Part shown: one piece after another, positions 13,641-16,998 of the stretch | How positions within the stretch are numbered: position 1 is the first letter of the stretch | Layout: every line of letters begins with the position of its first letter | Origin: Actinomycetes bacterium | GTDB taxonomy: Bacteria > Actinomycetota > Acidimicrobiia > Acidimicrobiales > JAMCPL01 | Length of the DNA stretch: 16,998 bases | Direction of reading: 5' to 3' | NCBI GenBank assembly: GCA_021846725.1 | Contig: JAJZWK010000024.1 | Span: forward strand, 1-16,998 | Position numbers and translations under genes: made by a program | Notes under the pieces: generated by a model | Seen by the model: the letters and a program-made list of their open reading frames with translations, nothing else | Told to the model about the DNA's origin: nothing | Databases searched by the model: none

Positions 13641-14117
13641 CGGACACCCCTATCGGTAAGACTTACGTCTTGGACTGAGTTGGAAAGGCAAAATAAAGAT
13701 ACGCCAGCATCAATAGCCGATCGATATCTTGTACATTTTCGTGTTTTGGTTTTCATACTGTTTGTCACTCTCGACATTCTCCTTGTCTTACTTTATCGTT
13801 ACTGTTCTTGCTAACCGTTTCGATGCGGTTACGATGTCATTATCTACATCCTGATTGAACGAGAGGGTAAATTAAGGTGAACGTAGGGTTAACTCTTGGT
13901 GAATAATTACTCACTTCTCATCAGATTCAATTGAGTAGATAGCGACCGCAACCTATAATTATTTGCGGGACAGACCACTTACAAGGTCTAGGACAAAGGC
14001 GTAGCCAGTAACTACACACAGAACGAGAACGCCACCAGGGGCGTCATCTGGCTGACGGGAACCTATGATTATTTACGTGTTACTACACTAGCTTCATATT
14101 GAGCTAATATATGAAAC
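13641..14117. other. Intergenic region between MFS gene and tRNA-Ser
   Basis: This 477-bp region is AT-rich. It includes the upstream DNA of the MFS gene, a small hairpin TAACCG/CGGTTA (13812-13817 / 13826-13831) and compound MITE copy 3 (about 13950-14092). A short open frame running from inside the MFS gene to 13814 encodes a hydrophobic stretch, but nothing supports it as a gene. TAATAT at 14105-14110 could be a -10 for the tRNA. Confidence 0.45.
13950..14092 (+). mobile_element. MITE-like element, compound copy 3
   Basis: Two right-end sequences occur in the same orientation about 109 bp apart: GCAACCTATAATTATTTGCGG (from 13949) and GGAACCTATGATTATTTACG (from 14058). The second ends TTACTACACTA. 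The internal block GGGGCGTCATCTGGCTGACGGGAACC-type (14038-14062) aligns with the interior of the elements at 1599 and 7801. A matching left end is not recognisable, so this is a truncated or tandemly rearranged copy. It abuts the tRNA-Ser gene. Confidence 0.55.
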
Positions 14118-14209
14118 GGAGAGGTGCGAGAGCGGCCGAATCGGACTCACTGCTAATGAGTTGACTTGGGAAACCGGGTCCGAGGGTTCAAATCCCTCCC
14201 TCTCCGCCA
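14118..14209 (+). tRNA. tRNA-Ser (anticodon GCU)
   Basis: A complete class II tRNA cloverleaf of 92 nt. The acceptor stem GGAGAGG pairs with CCTCTCC (14199-14205), then discriminator G and an encoded CCA (14207-14209). The anticodon stem ACTCA/TGAGT encloses CTGCTAA, giving anticodon GCT at 14152-14154 for AGC/AGU codons. A long variable arm (TTGGGAAACCGGG region) is typical of serine tRNAs. The T-arm is GAGGG-TTCAAAT-CCCTC. The short GCCA-ATGG-TGGC-TTTT just after could be a weak terminator. Confidence 0.96.
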
Positions 14210-14275
14210 ATGGTGGCTTTTCGGTAACAGAACGATTGTGTGTCGTTGGATGTCACGACAGCTCTGACAGTGCGC

Positions 14276-14281
14276 TAGATT
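14276..14281 (+). promoter_or_regulatory. Leaderless-type -10 element for rimO
   Basis: TAGATT is followed by six bases (ATCCAC) and the rimO ATG at 14288. No Shine-Dalgarno sequence precedes that ATG, although the protein similarity clearly starts there. Confidence 0.5.
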
Positions 14282-14287
14282 ATCCAC

Positions 14288-15838
14288 ATGGCCAAAAGCT
14301 ACTGGATAGAATCATTGGGGTGCCCAAAGAATAAAGTTGATTCAGAGAAGCTTGAGGGTACACTCATGTCTTCCGGGTATAGCCAAGCATCGACACCAGA
14401 GTGTGCAGATATTTTAGTAGTAAACACATGTGCATTTATAGAGTCTGCCAGAGAGGAATCTATTGCCACCATACTTGACTTAGCTGCAGCCAAGCGTAAA
14501 GGGGCACGCTTGGTAGTCACAGGGTGTATGGCGGAACGATATGGAGATGAGCTGTCTCGGGCTATGCCGGAAGTCGACTCGGTAGCAGGTTTTGGAGTAC
14601 CACTGGATAGACACAGTATCGGAGAGCAACTTGTGACCGCTGGCTCCGGGGAATCGATAGTGACAACCGACATAGACATAGAGAAACAAGACATAGAGAA
14701 ACAACTGCCTACTACTCAATCAATGACCCCATCCATGGATCTTCTGGAACTCCCCCGTCCTCCTCATCAATCCCCCTGGGCTTACGTCAAAATAGCAGAG
14801 GGGTGTAACCGTAAATGTGGCTTTTGTGCAATACCCTCTTTCAGGGGAACTCAGAGATCTCGATCTATAGAGTCGATAGTAAACGAAGTAAAATCGCTCG
14901 GTCCCGAAGTGCGCGAGATAATTCTGGTAGCTCAGGATACCGCATCCTGGGGAATGGATGGCAGAACGCCACAGCAGCTAGACAGTGCTTTGTTGGACAA
15001 CCGCACTGGAATAGGCGCTAATTCAAGGTCAGTACATTTCAAAGGTGACCTTACAATCGGATGCACAGATTCAGGAATACCTCTAGGGACAGGTTCAGGT
15101 TCAGGTTCAGGTACATACTCAGGTCGCCCAATAATAGACTTAATAGACAAGCTGTCTGGCACAGTAGATATACTTCGCCTCCTCTACCTCTACCCCTCCT
15201 CCCTCAATGAACAGCTGATAAAGGCTATATGCAGTACCGGTACACCCTACTTTGATATGTCATTACAGCATTGCTCATCCAGTCTACTCAGGAGAATGCG
15301 AAGGTGGGGGAACAGGGAACGTTTCTTGAAGATCATAGATTCCATAAGATCAATTGAGCCACAAGCTATTCTGAGATCATCCTTCGTTGTAGGGTATCCA
15401 GGCGAGACCGAGAATGACCATGAGATGCTTATGAGATTTTTAGAGGATGCTTCCCTTGACTGGGCAGGATTCTTCCCATTTTCCCTTGAAGAAGGCACTT
15501 TCGCACAAACATTAGATGACCAGGTGCCACAAGATGTCGTCATGAGAAGGACAAGGGAATGCTCCGAGGTGCAGGATTCTATTATGATTTCACGACGTGC
15601 CAGCCAGATAGGGAGAACAGTAACTGCTTTAATCGACAGCCCGGGTCAGGCAAGGTCATATATGGAAGCTCCCGAAATTGATGGAATTATTCATGTGCCA
15701 CCCAATCTGCAGATAGGTTCACTGATACCAATTGTCATTACCGGACTACAAGGCTTCGACCTGATAGGAAGGCCAGCACACTCCACAAACATTAAACTTC
15801 GTACCGGCAAAGCACTAACAGATTCTCGTATCTTATAA
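14288..15838 (+). CDS. rimO: Ribosomal protein S12 methylthiotransferase RimO
   Basis: RimO is a radical-SAM enzyme that adds a methylthio group to the beta-carbon of a conserved aspartate of ribosomal protein S12. The N-terminal domain holds three cluster cysteines: C12 (SLGCPKNKVDSE), C48 (VNTCAF) and C80 (VTGCMAERY). The radical-SAM triad CxxxCxxC is C173, C177, C180 (EGCNRKCGFCAIPSFRGTQRSR). LLYLYPSS, MSLQHCSSSLLRRMRR, SSFVVGYPGET and FPFSLEEGTFA follow, and a C-terminal TRAM-type domain begins at about 435. The SLGCPKNxVDSE start and HCS/PFS signatures separate RimO from MiaB. At 516 residues it exceeds the usual ~430-490. The excess is an insertion at about 224-280 inside the radical-SAM barrel (with GSGSGSG) and a repeat-bearing linker at about 118-157. 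Its stop overlaps the pgsA start by one base. Confidence 0.93.
   Translation: MAKSYWIESLGCPKNKVDSEKLEGTLMSSGYSQASTPECADILVVNTCAFIESAREESIATILDLAAAKRKGARLVVTGCMAERYGDELSRAMPEVDSVAGFGVPLDRHSIGEQLVTAGSGESIVTTDIDIEKQDIEKQLPTTQSMTPSMDLLELPRPPHQSPWAYVKIAEGCNRKCGFCAIPSFRGTQRSRSIESIVNEVKSLGPEVREIILVAQDTASWGMDGRTPQQLDSALLDNRTGIGANSRSVHFKGDLTIGCTDSGIPLGTGSGSGSGTYSGRPIIDLIDKLSGTVDILRLLYLYPSSLNEQLIKAICSTGTPYFDMSLQHCSSSLLRRMRRWGNRERFLKIIDSIRSIEPQAILRSSFVVGYPGETENDHEMLMRFLEDASLDWAGFFPFSLEEGTFAQTLDDQVPQDVVMRRTRECSEVQDSIMISRRASQIGRTVTALIDSPGQARSYMEAPEIDGIIHVPPNLQIGSLIPIVITGLQGFDLIGRPAHSTNIKLRTGKALTDSRIL
14675..14704. repeat. 15-bp exact tandem repeat in rimO
   Basis: GACATAGAGAAACAA occurs at 14675-14689 and again at 14690-14704. 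It encodes two D-I-E-K-Q units in the linker between the methylthiotransferase and radical-SAM domains. The length is a multiple of three, so the frame is kept. Confidence 0.85.
15091..15114. repeat. Hexamer microsatellite in rimO
   Basis: AGGTTC is repeated three times and followed by AGGTAC. It encodes the Gly-Ser run within the radical-SAM barrel insertion. Hexamer units change length without a frameshift. Confidence 0.85.
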
Positions 15839-16485
15839 TGTCCACCAAAAGAAGTGCATCACACGAGAGCCAACCGCATGATAATCCACAATATGGTGAC
15901 CAACCGTATAGTAGTAAACAACACAGTAGCCATAAGTTACGGTTTGGCTCTTCTGCATTGGCAACCCCTGCAAATGCAATAACGGCTGCAAGACTACTGG
16001 CAAGTCCAGTGCTTATTGTATTCGTGTTAATGTATGGGCCTGACTGGGTGGCAGTCGTAATTGGAGCACTCGTATTTTCAACGGATGGACTTGACGGCTG
16101 GATAGCCAGACGGCAGGGGACTACCAGTTCAGGAGCCTTTTTGGATCCACTGGCCGATAAGATAGTGGTCTTGGGCGTACTCTACACCTTTGTATATCGT
16201 GGGACAATATCATGGATTCCGGTCTCACTTATCTTGCTCAGGGAGGTATCGATGAGTGCTTACCGTACTGTAGTTGCCAGAAAAGGTGTATCCATTCCAG
16301 CCAGACCACTCGCCAAAATCAAGACTGTAACCCAGGACATAGCTACTGGCCTTATGCTATTACCTGTGATGAAAGAACATCATCTAGCATTAATAGTGAT
16401 GCTGTGGATAGCGGTAGCACTTACTATTATCAGCGGTATTCAATATCTATATGATGGAATAATGTCGAGTAATAGTGCGAGTTGA
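15838..16485 (+). CDS. pgsA: CDP-diacylglycerol--glycerol-3-phosphate 3-phosphatidyltransferase (PgsA-type)
   Basis: This membrane enzyme of the CDP-alcohol phosphatidyltransferase family transfers a phosphatidyl group to glycerol 3-phosphate, the committed step to phosphatidylglycerol and cardiolipin. The full active-site motif is present: D83, D86-G87, A90-R91, G99, D103 and D107 (TDGLDGWIARRQGTTSSGAF, then LDPLADK). Several transmembrane helices follow; LLREVSMSAYRTV and the KIKTVTQDIATG stretch are typical of PgsA. The first ~43 residues are hydrophilic and rich in Ser, His and Gln, unlike the compact start usual for the family. The ATG at 15838 shares one base with the rimO stop (TAATG), indicating translational coupling. 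The last codons lie in a 35-bp sequence duplicated at the start of cinA. Related family members use inositol phosphate or other alcohols, but the rimO-pgsA-cinA order supports this call. Confidence 0.9.
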   Translation: MSTKRSASHESQPHDNPQYGDQPYSSKQHSSHKLRFGSSALATPANAITAARLLASPVLIVFVLMYGPDWVAVVIGALVFSTDGLDGWIARRQGTTSSGAFLDPLADKIVVLGVLYTFVYRGTISWIPVSLILLREVSMSAYRTVVARKGVSIPARPLAKIKTVTQDIATGLMLLPVMKEHHLALIVMLWIAVALTIISGIQYLYDGIMSSNSAS

Positions 16486-16551
16486 ACAAGGGCGCGAAAT
16501 GTTGCGAGTCGACGACGATGGAGTAATGTCGAGTAATAGTGCGAGTTGAAC
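16453..16551. repeat. 35-bp direct repeat joining the pgsA end and cinA start
   Basis: Bases 16453-16487 recur at 16517-16551 with a single mismatch (A at 16459, G at 16523); the offset is 64 bp. The first copy encodes the last residues and TGA stop of pgsA. The second supplies the GTG start and first codons of cinA. The 29-bp spacer (16488-16516) has no evident function. Confidence 0.9.
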
Positions 16552-16998
16552 TTATTACAGTAGGAACCGAGTTGCTACTCGGGCAGATCGTCAATACAAA
16601 TGCCACTGTAATGGCAGAGCATCTCGCCAGTTACGGTATTGAATGCCATTTTGCACAGACAGTCGGCGATAATCATGACAGGATGGTACTAGCGCTCAGA
16701 ACTGCCTTGGCTCGCAGTGATGCAGCAATAGTCTGTGGAGGTCTTGGTCCCACTCAAGACGACATTACCAGAGAGGCTGTAGCCGAAGTAATGAACAAAC
16801 CTCTGGTACAAAATCCAGATGTCAAACGATATATTGAGGATTTATTCTCCTCTAAAGGAATAGATATGCCGCTGATAAACCTACGCCAAGCCGATGTGCC
16901 CGTTGGAGCCTCTATAATCCCTCAGACCGATGGAACGGCACCTGGCCTGATATGCCCTATGGGACGCAAGGTCGTCTACGTACTACCGGGCGTACCTC
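16539..16998 (+). CDS. cinA: CinA-family protein (competence/damage-inducible; NMN deamidase type), N-terminal part, cut by window end
   Basis: From GTG at 16539 the frame reads MRVELITVGTELLLGQIVNT and stays open to the window edge (153 codons). The MoCF-biosynthesis-like (COG1058) domain of CinA is clear: TVGTELLLGQIVNTNA, then VCGGLGPTQDDITREAVAEV at about 66-85, DVPVGASIIPQTDGTAPGL and VVYVLPGVP. CinA proteins handle ADP-ribose and, when the C-terminal domain is present, deamidate NMN to recycle pyridine nucleotides. That C-terminal domain would lie outside the window. The GTG is the only start compatible with the family's usual first residues, because an in-frame TAA lies seven codons upstream. 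There is no Shine-Dalgarno sequence. It follows pgsA after a 53-bp gap created within a duplication. Confidence 0.92.
   Translation, partial: MRVELITVGTELLLGQIVNTNATVMAEHLASYGIECHFAQTVGDNHDRMVLALRTALARSDAAIVCGGLGPTQDDITREAVAEVMNKPLVQNPDVKRYIEDLFSSKGIDMPLINLRQADVPVGASIIPQTDGTAPGLICPMGRKVVYVLPGVP

Noticed and set aside
13611..13814. Open frame of 67 codons with a hydrophobic C-terminal segment, antisense to the MFS start
   Set aside because: It begins inside the MFS gene on the opposite strand, has no start signals, and its hydrophobicity follows from T-rich DNA.
14102..14209. tRNA-Ser 3' end considered as an integration (att) site
   Set aside because: No integrase gene and no direct repeat of the tRNA 3' end was seen elsewhere in the window; only a MITE-like repeat lies upstream.

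Overview
This is a chromosomal window of about 47-48% G+C by eye, with gene order typical of the phylum Actinomycetota. Two conserved blocks are present: disA - carD - ispDF - rlmB, and rimO - pgsA - cinA. Four genes have an actinobacterial-style -10 hexamer (TANNNT) 6-7 nt before the ATG, which suggests leaderless mRNAs. Moderate G+C, CarD and the DisA/IspDF/RlmB order would fit a low-G+C actinobacterium, for example an Acidimicrobiia-like lineage. That placement is inference; I cannot name the organism.

Layout. 1-194 (-): start of an acetoacetate-decarboxylase-like protein. 195-554: AT-rich divergent control region. 555-1595 (+): extended SDR/NAD-epimerase. 1596-1709: convergent gap filled by an ~87-bp MITE-like element. 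1710-4619 (-): GH31 alpha-glucosidase, just downstream of a polyprenyl diphosphate synthase (4636-5682, -). 5799-7010 (+): DisA, bracketed by two same-strand hairpin repeats that resemble IS200/IS605 right ends. 7068-7308: more repeats and the carD promoter. 7309-7785 (+): CarD. 7786-8178: second MITE copy, tandem repeats and a doubtful small ORF. 8179-9366 (+): fused IspDF. 9512-10387 (+): RlmB. 10384-12006 (-) and 12147-13640 (-): acyl-CoA synthetase and a PHS-type MFS transporter. 13641-14117: third, compound MITE copy. 14118-14209 (+): tRNA-Ser(GCU). 14288-15838 (+): RimO. 15838-16485 (+): PgsA. 16539-end (+): CinA, cut by the window edge.

Functions. The window is mainly housekeeping: isoprenoid precursors (IspDF) and prenyl chains (polyprenyl synthase), c-di-AMP signalling (DisA), RNA polymerase control (CarD), ribosome modification (RlmB on 23S rRNA, RimO on S12) and phospholipid synthesis (PgsA). 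Carbohydrate, fatty-acid and transport genes lie between these. No complete transposase, CRISPR array, phage gene or obvious defence system is present.

The unusual content is structural: (i) a MITE-like family in three places, with recognisable terminal inverted repeats; (ii) a pair of IS605-type hairpins flanking disA, plus a second repeat pair with a related core; (iii) low-complexity in-frame insertions inside several conserved enzymes (GH31, DisA, RimO, MFS), three of them with DNA-level tandem repeats; (iv) a 35-bp duplication that appears to have split an ancestral pgsA/cinA overlap.
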